Assembly: GCA_003439945.1 (NCBI GenBank)
Contig: QVRM01002173.1
Location: 242,001 to 306,000, forward strand
Source: Dermanyssus gallinae
Taxonomy: Eukaryota; Arthropoda; Arachnida; Mesostigmata; Dermanyssidae
Direction: 5' to 3'
DNA: 64,000 bases
Shown here: in pieces, positions 10,691-20,313 of the stretch
Position numbering within the stretch: position 1 is the stretch's first letter
How the letters are laid out: every line of letters begins with the position of its first letter
Notes under the pieces: model-generated
Told to the model about the DNA's origin: nothing
Seen by the model: the letters and a program-made list of their open reading frames with translations, nothing else
Database searches by the model: none
Translations under genes and position numbers: made by a program

Positions 10691-11319
10691 ATGATGATGA
10701 TGATTTCTGCCTGCTAGCCACAACCCTCTACGGCACTGTCGGCCACAACCCGCCACTGCACGGTTCGCCGCAACCCTCCATTGCACGGTTCGCCACAACC
10801 CGCCACTGCACTGTTCGCGCACTGTCACGGTTCCGGTCGCCGGCCGTATAAAAAGGGATGCGCGCAATTTTATCAATCTCTTGCTATTCCGAGCGTTCAG
10901 TGTAACGCGTGCTCTGCAAACCCTCAGTCCGGCGGCGACCGACCGGAACGTCCGACGGCGTGGTAGCGACAACGGTGTGAGCGTGGCAGTGATAGTGCTC
11001 TAGGGTGGTGAGTGATCGTGGCTAGCAGGTGCAGGCAGATTTATATATATATATATATATATTTAGTTGAATGATTGTTAGAGCTAACGTAGCGGCATTG
11101 TCAAGTGTGTGGTCTGTGTGAGTTCCGGCGGCGAAACAGCTTCGCGCTAACCGCCGGGACATAGTGTGAGCTAGCTAGGCAATAGCAATAATAATTACGA
11201 AGAGAGGCAGCGCTGCCGTATCGCTCTCTTGCGTATAGTGAAATATAATAAATAAGATCAGTGAGTGTGTGAACCCGCGTATATTCGTCTGTTTTCATTC
11301 TACGGTTCCGTTGGCAACA
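10691..11319 (+). repeat. Putative 5' LTR
   Basis: Ends at ggcaaca, four bases before the primer site. The last 210 bases are shared with 12394-12604 and include aatataataaataag (a poly(A) signal near 11248-11254). The part before 11110 is not in the 3' copy but has promoter features and a (TA)n at 11043-11062. The start at 10691 (tgatgatgatg) is inferred from loss of similarity to the paralogous flank at 10685. If the LTR is only 210 bp, the promoter belongs to something else. Confidence 0.55.
10749..10853 (+). promoter_or_regulatory. TATA box preceded by a short tandem repeat array
   Basis: TATAAAA at 10847-10853 is preceded by about three imperfect copies of a 26-29 bp unit with the core gcacggttcgcc (10749-10820). 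Enhancer-like direct repeats upstream of a TATA box are common in LTR U3 regions. Transcription would start near 10878 and proceed into the repeated LTR segment. Confidence 0.6.
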
Positions 11320-11322
11320 TAT

Positions 11323-11340
11323 TGGCGCCCAACGTGGGGC
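11323..11340 (+). other. Primer-binding site complementary to tRNA-Lys
   Basis: tggcgcccaacgtggggc is an exact match to the primer site known for the tRNA-Lys1,2 3' end. It lies four bases after the LTR end, in the correct position for minus-strand priming. This is the strongest evidence that the flanking repeats are LTRs. Confidence 0.9.
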
Positions 11341-11391
11341 ACGACGTGTAGCAAAGGCCCGGACGTAGAAGTGATCGTAGCGACAGCCAGG

Positions 11392-11829
11392 ATGGCTGAG
11401 ACAGACAGTCGTGTGATGGCGCTTCGGCGTTCAGTGTATGCGGCGGTGTCAAAACTGGACACCACCGTAAAGTCGTTTTGTTATGAGGGCCAGGAGCCTC
11501 CGCGGTTCACGCAGTGGAATGAGGACCACGTCAACGACTGGCTGCTGAGAGCGGAGGGGCTCCAGCTACAATTAGACGAATTAGACAAGTGCTTTGTGGC
11601 CGAAATGGCCAGCACGCTCAGCGAGGAGCAAATAGATCTAGACACAGGTAGATCTTTCGAATACGTAGATACGTTGTGCCAAATCCGAGGTAGGCTAATG
11701 GGCTACAAACGACGTAGTACTCTAGCCGCCGCCATGCCGTCGAGCGCCCTGGACATGTCTGCACGATGGGCAGAGGCAAGAGCATCGTTTTCGACGAGAC
11801 TGCCGGAGCGCGTTGGCCCCGGTGGTTAA
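11392..11829 (+). CDS. Gag-like ORF of the LTR element
   Basis: Begins at ATG 11392, about 50 bases after the primer site, and encodes 145 residues (MAETDSRVMALRRSVY…). It is mixed charged and helical, with no zinc knuckle, protease or pol motif. Position suggests the N-terminal part of Gag. No family is recognised by sequence. It ends at 11829, probably short of a complete Gag. Confidence 0.5.
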   Translation: MAETDSRVMALRRSVYAAVSKLDTTVKSFCYEGQEPPRFTQWNEDHVNDWLLRAEGLQLQLDELDKCFVAEMASTLSEEQIDLDTGRSFEYVDTLCQIRGRLMGYKRRSTLAAAMPSSALDMSARWAEARASFSTRLPERVGPGG

Positions 11830-12393
11830 GAATCAAGTTCAGCGCTAGGCCCGATTGTAAATCGGCAAGTCGCGGTTCAAGAAATCAACGGGCGGAGCGG
11901 CGCTCCCCGTTGCCAAGCTAAGAAGTTCAACGGTGGTCGAGAGTTCTTCCATCCAGTGACGCCATCCGAGTCCTCATCCGCGAAAGGGAACGAAGTGGTT
12001 GCAGCAAGGTCAGTCGTGCACGTAACCAAGGACGCGGAGTTCCTGAAGAAGCCATCGGCGCAGTACCCCGCCTTCCAGCCGGGGCAGGGCTACGAAGAGC
12101 TTCCAGAGAGTCGGATGTTTGTTGCAACGTGCGAACCCCCGCTAATAGACCCAGCAGGGGTGTTCAAGTTTGCGCAAACTGACTTGAATTGTCGCCACCG
12201 TCGCCCAGGCTGGAAGGTGGTTCCATCGGCAGGATGTGAGTGGTCGACTCATGGCGGAAGAGCTCGCGTGGGCGAAGCAGCACCCGCTGCGTGAGGCCCG
12301 GCAGCCGCGCGTGGGGGAGGACGTCGCGAGCACCTCTCGTGGCGAGGCGCCTGAAGACGCGGGCCTGGCCGAGTTCAATCCCAGGCTGAAGCA
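11830..12393 (+). other. Interior of the LTR element without pol
   Basis: A GC-rich tract between the gag-like ORF and the 3' LTR. A 112-codon open segment (11956-12294) may be remnant coding sequence, but I recognise no domain. No clear polypurine tract precedes 12394. The absence of any pol segment makes the element dependent on enzymes from elsewhere. Confidence 0.45.
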
Positions 12394-12604
12394 TGGTCTG
12401 TGTGAGTTCCGGCGGCGAAACAGCTTCGCGCTTAACCGCCGGTACATAGTGTGAGCTAGCTAGGCAATAACAATAATAATACGAAGAGAGGCGGCGCTGC
12501 CGTATCGCTCTCTTGCGTATCGTGAAATATAATAAATAAGAATCAGTGAGTGTAAGAACCCGCGCATTTTCGTCTGTCTTCATTCTACGGTTCCGTTGGC
12601 AACA
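12394..12604 (+). repeat. 3' LTR or truncated LTR
   Basis: Matches 11110-11319 with scattered substitutions and three single-base indels. It starts tggtctgtgtgag, ends ggcaaca and contains the AATAAA region. It is followed directly by sequence homologous to the start of unit B (46235 onward). Confidence 0.82.
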
Positions 12605-13012
12605 GTTGCCAATGATCTTTACTTTTGCACACAAGAACTGGTCCAAGCAAAATCGATTACGGTTAGTAGCAACAAAAACTAGTCCTACATTTTAGTCGTG
12701 ATAAAAGGTGTGCAGGGGTGACAGGCTTCTTAAGATCAATACTGAAAACATCGAAATTGTTGCCTGATCTACACACAGTAAATAAAAACTTAACACTTAA
12801 ACTTTCATTTACATACTATTTAGAAGAAAATTGAACTAATGCCACTGCCGCCATGATTCTATTGGCAAAGCTTAGTGACATCGATATCACAACTGCAACT
12901 AATATATGCTAAATTAAAATACGACTGATAATCTTATATAGACTGTTGTTAGACGTCCGCCCTCCACTTGATGTCGGGATTTGTCTCGAAAAAGAGGATT
13001 GTGTATGCAGGA
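12605..13012 (+). repeat. Dispersed repeat with a small RT-thumb fragment
   Basis: Homologous to 46235-46600. The first 150 bases resemble a LINE reverse transcriptase thumb; the counterpart at 32030-32130 reads as SWFKQNWLTANATKTKSLHF. No intact gene. The rest is AT-rich with nothing recognisable. Confidence 0.55.
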
Positions 13013-13030
13013 TGTGTGCAATTCATGACT

Positions 13031-13074
<44 letters not shown>

Positions 13075-13136
13075 GAGCACTACCGAGTGTGCAAACGTAT
13101 TGTAAATGATTAATAAATCATCACAACATTTTCTAT

Positions 13137-13186
<50 letters not shown>

Positions 13187-13203
13187 AGTCATGAATTGCA
13201 CAC
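13013..13203. repeat. Palindromic (TA)n element with perfect 23-bp inverted arms
   Basis: gtgtgcaattcatgactgac plus ata at 13013-13035 is repeated as an exact reverse complement at 13181-13203. Inside each arm is a long (TA)n (13036-13069 and 13133-13180), which extends the pairing, and the core is about 60 bases of unique sequence. No ORF. It could be a small MITE-like element or a fold-back repeat. Confidence 0.75.
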
Positions 13204-14180
13204 ATCAGTACAGAGGCTGTATACTTTCGAGTGTATTTGCAAGTACTCATGAATAAAGCTATGTGTTTCATTCATTCATATGAACTATATCACTACTCTG
13301 GTCCGAGGGCGCAGACAGCTTCTAGAGTCCACCCAAGGCCCACGTTCACTCAAATCATGTTATATTGAGTTTTTAGTGGAATATCGGGATATTAGACGCA
13401 TCGCTTTTTTTTAACTTTAAACTTAACAAGAACCCGACGGCCAACACGGATCGTTGCTGCCAACAGCATCAACGAATTGAACAAACAATTACCCAAACGC
13501 GACTCGTATCTGTAAGTACCTATTTAGGCCTCTTAAAATTCGTTTCTTTATACATCTTTCGCATAGATACTTTGATTTGGAACAATAAATGTGCACAAAT
13601 GTGGAACAATGTAAAGCTACTGCTCCAGTAGTCGATCTCGAGTCAGCCTTTGTTTTTGATTCTCCTTGACGAGAAGTCGTCAAACCAGCCTGTGTGGCTC
13701 GACCAAGTCGTCATATGTTTTTGAAAGAAGAGGTTAGACTTAGTGCGATGCGTGTCCCGCGCATTAGTTGTAAGGTCGGAACGACAGCCCACTGAGACTT
13801 TACCACGGCTCCATAGCGGTGAAGATTACAGACCAGACCGGAGTCGGATAGACCAGCGTCCAACTGCGCGAGCACTGCTTTTCCGAGGCGGAACTTCATG
13901 CGGTCTCATACATACACAGGCTCATACGGTGATGAAGGTGTGTTGCCCTCAACACAGAGACAGAGAACCACTTGAGGTAAGGCGTGAATAACCACCTCTG
14001 GTGATCCTTCCGATTGTAATTCGGTGCCCCCAGTGCTCAGACATCGTCATATGACCGTCCCCGCCTAGCCCTCTCCTTCCTTGTCCGGTCTCTGGCGAGG
14101 GGGTCAGAGCGTTCGTTATCTACGCTGGCGCCTGCGCACCATGTGCGGGGCGGGGCGCCCCTTGTAAGCCTCGTCGCGTG

Positions 14181-14187
14181 TATAAAT
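14181..14187 (+). promoter_or_regulatory. TATA box of type 1 gene, copy A
   Basis: TATAAAT lies 103 bases before the ATG in a GC-rich tract conserved with copy C. A cagttgg element about 20 bases downstream could be the initiator. Upstream gtgcggggcggggcgcccc is a GC-box-like palindrome. The copy D sequence conserves the GC tract; type 2 copies have lost the TATA sequence. Confidence 0.6.
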
Positions 14188-14289
14188 ACTCTCGTCGAGG
14201 GCAGTTGGACTCCAAGATCACTTGCGATCTCTAGTGAACTACTCTCTACTCCTTAGATTACACAGCTTTTCACATTCTACTCCGCCAAA

Positions 14290-15302
14290 ATGCAGTTCTA
14301 CTTTTCCAAATTGTACGCTATTTTTATTTACATGCTAGCGCTACCGCAGACGAGCGCCATTTTTAGTATGCCTGTAATAGCAGGACCATACGCATTACAA
14401 GGCCTCGCCCGACTGGCCATTGCATCCATCGGAACAGCGGCCTACATGCTGTCCGGTGTGCATACGGACCAAAAGAGGTTCACCACGCCCAACAAGCCGG
14501 AATTAGAGCAGACCGTTGAAGTGCTCGACGTTCCGGATGACATGTACCAGGAAAAACGGCGCGAGAATCGTCAGCGCCAGAATCTTGCTAATGGAGACGG
14601 ACGACGACCGCGGACTCGAAGGATCGGTGCGGCGCGACACGCTTTCAAAAGCAAGACTGCGCCTCTCCGACGAGCCGGAAAAGTCAGGGTATGTACTGTT
14701 ATACGTTAAGGTCAGCATCTTCTTGATACGTTAAGGTCAGCATCTTCTTGATACGTTGAGGTCAGCACCTTCTTGATACGTTAAGGTCAGCATCTTCTTG
14801 ATACATTAAACCGGCCAGACATTAGACGTCAGTTTTTTTTGGTCAAACCAAACTTATTAAACTTTTTTTGGTAAATATTATTTGAATATGTCTCCTTTGC
14901 TGCACACCAAAGTCCTGTCGGGCTCATTATATTACGTCAAGTAATTAATCGGCTGACATGAACCGAACGCCGTATATTGTAATAACTGGTTTTGCTATTG
15001 CTTCGCACATTGTATTTTTAATACGAGCTCTTGTTTTTTGTTAGGTATTGAAAGACCACCCTGCGTCGCCGGTACCGCAGCCAAAGAGTAACCTGGGGAA
15101 CAGATCCAAGGGCCTGCTGTCATGGCTGCCCTGGCCGCGCCTCCAAAGGAAGGTGCCCTGTAACAGCAGCCGCGCAGCTCGGAGACGTTGCCGTAGAATT
15201 GAGGCTGCGAAGCCAGTTCACGTGGACAGCCTGAGCGGCTTGTATCCAAGTTATCGACCTTGGAAAGAGGTATCGATAAACATTGGTCAGCTAATAGGCT
15301 GA
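14290..15302 (+). CDS. Unrecognised two-exon gene, type 1, copy A
   Basis: Exon 1 is 14290-14688; the intron is 14689-15044 (AGG|GTATGT donor, TTTTTTGTTAG acceptor); exon 2 is 15045-15302, joined in phase 0. The predicted protein has 218 residues. Residues 7-20 are hydrophobic and signal-peptide-like, and residues about 36-55 form a second hydrophobic helix (LARLAIASIGTAAYML). A middle segment (PELEQTVEVLDVPDDMYQ) precedes a very Arg/Lys-rich region, and exon 2 is also basic (RAARRRCRR). It has a TATA promoter upstream and AATAAA at 15371. The frame is also open in copies B (exon 2) and C, with mostly conservative residue changes. I do not recognise the family. It could be a small membrane or secreted protein of the host, or cargo of a mobile unit. 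Splicing is inferred. Confidence 0.55.
14705..14810 (+). repeat. 25-bp tandem repeat in the type 1 intron
   Basis: gttaaggtcagcatcttctt plus gatac is repeated four times, with one variant, starting just after the splice donor. Copies B and C have two units at the same place, so the array varies in length between paralogues. Confidence 0.85.
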
Positions 15303-15370
15303 CCATTCCACGAGAACACACGGTTCTTCGTGTCTAATTGACGCGGCCAATGTCATTATATCTGTATGAA

Positions 15371-15480
15371 AATAAATTCTAAAAACAACCTAAACGCTTT
15401 GTTTTTAGTTTACTTTATTGATTTAGCGTACAATTTAAATAACTCCTTTAGACATAAAACGGGATATATATATATATATA
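15371..15480 (+). terminator. Poly(A) signal and conserved unit terminus
   Basis: AATAAA at 15371-15376 follows the type 1 stop by about 70 bases. The block from tgtcattatatctgtatg through to the (TA)n at 15463-15484 is shared with 48020-48181 and 63310-63465 and, more distantly, with unit ends near 24590, 32860 and 54310. It marks the end of a sub-unit and is always followed by (TA)n. Confidence 0.65.
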
Positions 15481-15637
15481 TATATACATACATATACCAA
15501 CGAATAATTGGGACTCATCAGTTATATCAAGTATTCCACATGGAAGTTTTCGTAATGAAGATTCATATTTACCTAAATGTACATAGAAAATAACGTTACT
15601 CACGGTAGCCTGCTCAAATGCTCACTACAAGCCTGTC

Positions 15638-15813
15638 GAGCCTGGTGGCGTGGTGGCTTAAGCCTGCGCCTCGCAACTGGAGGAGACATATAGATGCGCG
15701 GGTTCGAGCCCCACCGTTGCCCATTTGTATTTATGGGGGTCCGTCTGTGAAGCAATGTGAAAAACAATTCCGTGGACGTTCAATCTTGGCCGAGAGTCAG
15801 CTCGAAAAACTTT
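15638..15813 (+). mobile_element. tRNA-derived SINE with 9-bp target duplication
   Basis: Flanked by aagcctgtc at 15629-15637 and 15814-15822; units B (48315-48323) and C lack the insert. The head has an A-box-like tggcttaagcc and a B box ggttcgagccc of a pol III promoter, but the acceptor arm does not pair, so it is not a working tRNA. The 3' part (ccgtctgtgaagcaatg…gagagtcagctcg) recurs at about 30615-30680. No coding capacity. Confidence 0.85.
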
Positions 15814-15822
15814 AAGCCTGTC

Positions 15823-16995
15823 AAATCTTACTTTTGTTTTTTTTCTCGCATTAGATTGAAAAATCTAAAGAGTTACAGGTAAATATACAAAGTTACTGTT
15901 GTTACAAGTTTGAGCCTTGAGTATTCGCTACCGGGGTATTGATTGGACCAGAGTGGGTAGTACGAGCGGCATTAATTAATTAGTAATACTGGGTTGAAAC
16001 ACAGAGTTGTAATTCTTATTTAAGTCGAAAACTTTAATAAAAGCCACTTTAATATGTGCATGCATAGAGCCACTACTCATTGTGCGAGAACCGTCGGACG
16101 TCTCCGCACTCCCGGCCGCAGCATAAATAACAGTTTCTAAAATGTCGGAGCTCTCAGGGACGCGTTTCTTGTACACGCTACTAGTACGTATGTTGCAATG
16201 TAGCGCGAAACATTGACGTCAATGGACTTCGGTATGAGTCGGTGTGGGGAAGTAATGGATGCTACTAGACCTCATAGTGAGAGTATGCGGCTAAGACAGC
16301 ATTAGTCGACAAAATCTCAAATATCAGGAACTCTTGCTCCAAATGTGCTGTCGTCTATATTCGGCAATGCACAGGAGAACCCTGGACCCCTGCGGAGGCA
16401 ACATATTTCACGTCAATGCCCAAACAGTATGCGAGTGGTGCAGCAAACAGTTACATAGGCACTGTTGTTTTTATATATAGGCTTGTCAAAAGCAGGTCAT
16501 ATTGCAATTCGCATTCTTGGAGAGATGATGTCTCTTGTTGTGGAAATGCATCTCTAAAACCATTGCACTTGCTTCACAAAACTTAAAAAATTGACAATAT
16601 TTAAAAAAGTATATTTGCCACAAATTGCATGCACTTGTAAACACGTCACAAGATACATTGTGCATGGCCACCATCACATGGCACGTTTGACCCGAATATT
16701 TTTACCGAAATGACATCCAATGTCGTAGCTGATCCCTGCTTTTTTGCCAGGCGAGACGGTTGCTGACGTACTCAAATTGGATATAAAGACAATTATATTT
16801 CACACTCATTGCAAAATAAGCAATAATTACATCAAAACCAATATCTAACCAGGGCGCCTCTTTCCTAGAACTAGCTGACAATCAAAGCAACAGCCAACTA
16901 GCAACACATCATGACCGGCAGAATGTGCAATCGTGCTCGAAGCGGAACGAACCGTCACCACATCATGTTCAAATCATGAAAAGCCAACGACACCA
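15823..16995 (+). repeat. Unit spacer without genes
   Basis: Collinear with 48324-49582 and, at its start, with 63530 onward. It contains several short open segments but none conserved as protein between copies. Unit B has an extra stretch near 48799-48855. I see no gene. Confidence 0.6.
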
Positions 16996-17141
16996 ATTCA
17001 ATTCAATTCAAGTGCTCCTTTATTATATTCAAAGGGTTGACAATTATGTACATAGTTATTCACAAAAGTCCTGTATTCAATATATACATTGTGCAATAAT
17101 AGAAGTATAGAGAACAATTTACTCGATAATAGGATGAAATG

Positions 17142-18430
17142 CAGGTAGTTCAATAAGTTCTTAGAATGAGCTCTTTAGAATTCGATTTTTTGGTGCGCTT
17201 TTACCGCTATTAGGAACTGCAACTTTTCGACTGCCAGCAGTCAAAATATTATGGTGATTGGCCGTTGCGATTTCGTTTGATCGCTTTTCCCGCGCAACGT
17301 ATCGGCGTGATTTTGAAAAATTGAGAAAAAAGAGTTTCGAGTGGTTATCAAGCATTTTATTTCAAAGGTTGGAATGCGACCCAAGTGAAAACTGAGTTAG
17401 ACGAGGTGTACGGTGACTCTGCGCCATGTTTTGCCACTGTTTCCAACTGGACTAATGAGTTAAAAAGAGGTCGCAGGAGCACCGGGATGAACTACGTTCA
17501 AAACGCCCAAAAACGGCAACTGATTAGGAAAACGTGGAAAAGGTGCGGAAAATCGTTGCCGCAGATAAGCGAGTGAACATTAGGGAGATAGCGGAGGCCT
17601 TGGGGATCAGTTTGGGTAGTGTGCATTTCATCCTGCACGAAAACTTGAAGATGAAAGAGCTCAGAGAAAAATGGCTGCCGCATTTGCTCAACCAAGGCCA
17701 AAAAAACGCGCCTGTTTTCGCTTCACAGCGAAATTTGGCCAAGATGTCGAACAATCCGTCGGATTTTTGGCGCAGATTCATGACCGTCGATGAAAGCTGG
17801 GTCCATCACTACACTCCCGAGACCCAAGAAGCATCTTGCCAATGGTGTGCACCTGATGAAGGACCTCCGAAGAGGGTGCGGACAACGGCATTGACCGGAA
17901 AGGTGATGGCTACAGTTTTTTAAGACCAACGTAGAATAATGCTGGTCGACTACCTTCAGAGCGGTAAAACGATCACAGGAGAATATTAGGCAAGACTGTT
18001 AGACTGCCTTTAGCAAGAACTCATCGTGAAACGGCCCGCTTTGCAGAAGAAGGTTGTCCTGTTTCACCAGGACAATGCTTCTGCACACAAGTCCCGGCAA
18101 GCATCGGCAAAACTGGCCCAACTGAGGTTCGAACTTATTGAACAACCTTCCTATTCTCCAGACCGGGCCCCCTCTGATTATTCCCTCTTCGGACATTTGA
18201 AGAATAGTCTCGGTGGAAAGCGTTTTTCCAGCAATGAAGAGGTTAAGGCCGCTGTCAATGCCTATTTTCAGTCTAAAGACGCGGAATTCTATTTAAAAGG
18301 TATAAAAGCTCTGAAATCTTGGTGGGAAAAGTGTATTGAGCATCTCGGGGAGTATATCGAATAAGATAAATTTAAAAACATGATTTGGAAAATTCTTGGT
18401 TTTCATTCTAAGAACTTATTGAACTACTTG
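17142..18430 (+). mobile_element. Mariner family A, copy 1
   Basis: A 1289-bp element. Terminal inverted repeats of about 26 bp match: caggtagttcaataagttct at the left and its complement, with one change, ending at 18430. The right flank is TA; the left flank is TG, so one target base has mutated or the end is imprecise. About 90 percent or more identical to 27189-28470. Confidence 0.9.
17318..18364 (+). pseudogene. Mariner A transposase, copy 1
   Basis: The helix-turn-helix start (KKEFRVVIKHFISK) is followed by a paired HTH (IAEALGISLGSVHFIL) and a DDE domain: TVDESWVHH (first Asp), FHQDNASAHKS (second Asp), and YSPDRAPSDYSLF 34 residues later (third Asp), the D34D signature of mariner. Frameshifts affect the N-terminal third. 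Stop codons after MATVF and in DCL-stop-QELI are shared with copy 2; two further changes are private. It cannot make transposase. Confidence 0.85.
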
Positions 18431-19007
18431 TAGTACCATTGCGTAACATATGCGGTAGTACAGAATAAGAATATATGACTAGTTCATGGTTACGTTCTCG
18501 CCAAACGCCACGAAAACATATTATTAATTCGCATCCCAAGTCGCACTTATTTAAAACGAAAAAGACAGGAGACGCGAGAATTTCTAGATATCTCAACATG
18601 TCCGGCCCTCGGAGCACTGAAGACATGCGGAAATAAGCTACTGCATCTGACGTCGCTCAGACGTACAAACAAATGATGAGTTCTTTGCGTCTTGGTATTC
18701 ACTCGTTTCGGAGGCTTGCAGCGCCCTGAAGGAAACGTCGTTTCCTGGTGAAGATTCTAGCCTTGGCGATGAACCAAATTCCAGTCGACCTTATTCGCTA
18801 TAAGAGGATGTACTGCGCTTAAAGAAACAACAAAGTCCAACGATTACCACTCAAGAACTCACAACACATTGTAAGTTGGAACCGTTGTAGTAGCGAGGTG
18901 TGCCGTATGGGACCGGATCAGTCGAATAGGGTGTCTCTCGTCCGGGGCGGTACATCGCACTGCGCGGTAGACCAGCGACCTCAAGGGGTGAGTCATAGCC
19001 GAGCATA

Positions 19008-20311
19008 CGAGGTGTGTTCAAAAAGTACCGCGACTTTTGTGTTTTTTCAAAAATTATTCATTTATTCATGAATATCTATTTTGTCCCCTTCAAAGTAATC
19101 CCCATGAGATGTTATACACTTGTGCCAACGGTTTTTCCAATCTTCGAAGCACTTCAAAAAACCATTTTTTTTAATCTTGTTCAGCTCCTCCTTCGATGCC
19201 GTCTTTATCTCGTCAAGCGTAGCGTAACGTCGTCCTTTCATGGGCCTCTTCAGTTTAGGGAACAAGAAAAAGTCACAGGGGGCCAGATCTGGGGAATACG
19301 GTGGCTGCGGCATCATTAGTGTGTTGTTTTTGGCCAAAAACTCGCGCACAAGCAACGATGTGTGAGCAGGGGCGTTATCGTGGTGCAAAAGCCAATTTTT
19401 GTTCTTCCACAAATCCGGGCGTTTCTGGCGGATTGCTTCGCGCAAATTGCGCATAACTTGCAGGTAATATTCCTTATTGACCGTTCTACCCTGTGGCAAG
19501 AACTCATGATGCACCACGCCCCTGCAATCGAAGAAAACTGTCAGCAAAACTTTCACATTCGACCGAACTTGGCGCGCTTTTTTCGGTCTTGGTTCGTGCG
19601 GCAGCTTCCATTGAGATGATTGAGTTTTGGTTTCCACGTCATAACCATAAACCCACGATTCGTCACCAGTTATGACCCTCTGGAGCAAATTTGGGTCGTC
19701 GCGGACAGAGTCCAACATCTAATTAGCAATGTTCATGCGATGCTGTTTTTGGTCGCAATTGAGCAATTTTGGTACGAATTTCGCGGCGACCCGTCTCATG
19801 CCCAAATCATTGATAAAAATCGAATGGCACGAGCCAATCGATATGTTTAGGTCCTCAGCAACTTCTCTAACGGTGATTCGACGATTGGCCAATACCATTT
19901 TCTCCACTTCATTAATTTTTTCGTCTGTTGTTGAAGTGCTCGGGCGTCCGGCACGCTCTTCGTCGTTCACATCTTCTCGGCCTTCTGAGAACATTTTGTA
20001 CCACCGATAAACGTTGCTTCGGTCCAAGGTAGCTTCTCCGTATGCCACAGTCAACATTCGGAATGCATCCGCGCACTTAATTTCGTTTTTCACACAAAAT
20101 TTGATACAGGTTCTTTGATCCATTTTTTTGAATAGGTAAAAATCGAAGACGATCCAAAACACGTGCAAGCAAAGCAGCTGTCAACAATTAAGTGAACATT
20201 CAAAATGGCCGAGCTTGTCGGCATAAGTGAGAGACATGAGTACCAACATAACGCCACAAAAAATCGAAATTCGAATATACGTAACCCGCAATACTTTTTG
20301 AACACACCTCG
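19008..20311 (-). mobile_element. Mariner family B, copy 1
   Basis: A 1304-bp element flanked by TA at 19006-19007 and 20312-20313. The empty site in unit B (gagcatatatgaat, TA at 50180-50181) reads straight through. Inverted ends cgaggtgtgttcaaaaagta match exactly. Compared with copy 2 it lacks about 18 bases near the right end, which removes part of the inner terminal repeat (the gtcgcg half-palindrome). Confidence 0.95.
19062..20123 (-). pseudogene. Mariner B transposase, copy 1, one nonsense codon
   Basis: From Met at 20123 (MDQRTCIKFCVKNEIK) the frame is open to a TAG at about 19719-19721, where copy 2 has GAG (Glu), and then open to 19062. All three catalytic Asp are present: TGDESWVYG, LHHDNAPAHTS and YSPDLAPCDFFLF (34 residues between the last two). 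It is otherwise almost identical to copy 2. One base therefore separates this copy from a full-length frame. Confidence 0.92.
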
Positions 20312-20313
20312 TA

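Larger units (their letters stand above)
10691..12604 (+). mobile_element. Non-autonomous LTR retrotransposon with tRNA-Lys primer site
   Basis: A repeat of about 210 bp at 11110-11319 recurs at 12394-12604, starting TG and ending CA, with roughly a dozen differences. A perfect 18-base primer-binding site follows the first copy. Upstream of the first copy are a TATA box and short direct repeats, as expected in U3, so the 5' LTR probably begins near 10691 and is about 630 bp; the 3' LTR would then lack its U3 half. The 1.07 kb interior has one gag-like ORF and no protease, RT, RNase H or integrase. I saw no matching target duplication, which fits a deletion or recombination at one end. Confidence 0.75.
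16996..18545 (-). mobile_element. 3' tail of a LINE, interrupted by mariner A1
   Basis: Absent from unit B, where the flanks meet near 49583-49600. On the minus strand it ends in a ttgaattgaattgaa pentamer tail, typical of some LINE 3' ends. Only non-coding 3' sequence is present on each side of the mariner (16996-17141 and 18431-18545), so this is a short 5'-truncated insertion that was later the mariner target. Confidence 0.6.

Noticed and set aside
11110..12604. An endogenous retrovirus with envelope
   Set aside because: No pol or env coding sequence is present between the repeats; only a short gag-like frame.
13013..13203. CRISPR array or prokaryotic regulatory hairpin
   Set aside because: There are only two inverted arms with (TA)n, no spaced direct repeats, and the surroundings are eukaryotic.
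14516..14734. A second gene in an overlapping frame of type 1 exon 1
   Set aside because: This frame corresponds to the type 2 reading frame around the donor site and is short; conserved splice signals favour the phase-0 model, though the frame relation to type 2 is noted.
15640..15720. A functional tRNA gene with long variable arm
   Set aside because: Good B box but poor acceptor pairing; flanked by a target duplication as part of a 176-bp SINE.
19062..19619. Plus-strand frames opposite both mariner B transposases
   Set aside because: They recur at the second copy only because the transposase sequence recurs; no start or domain of their own.
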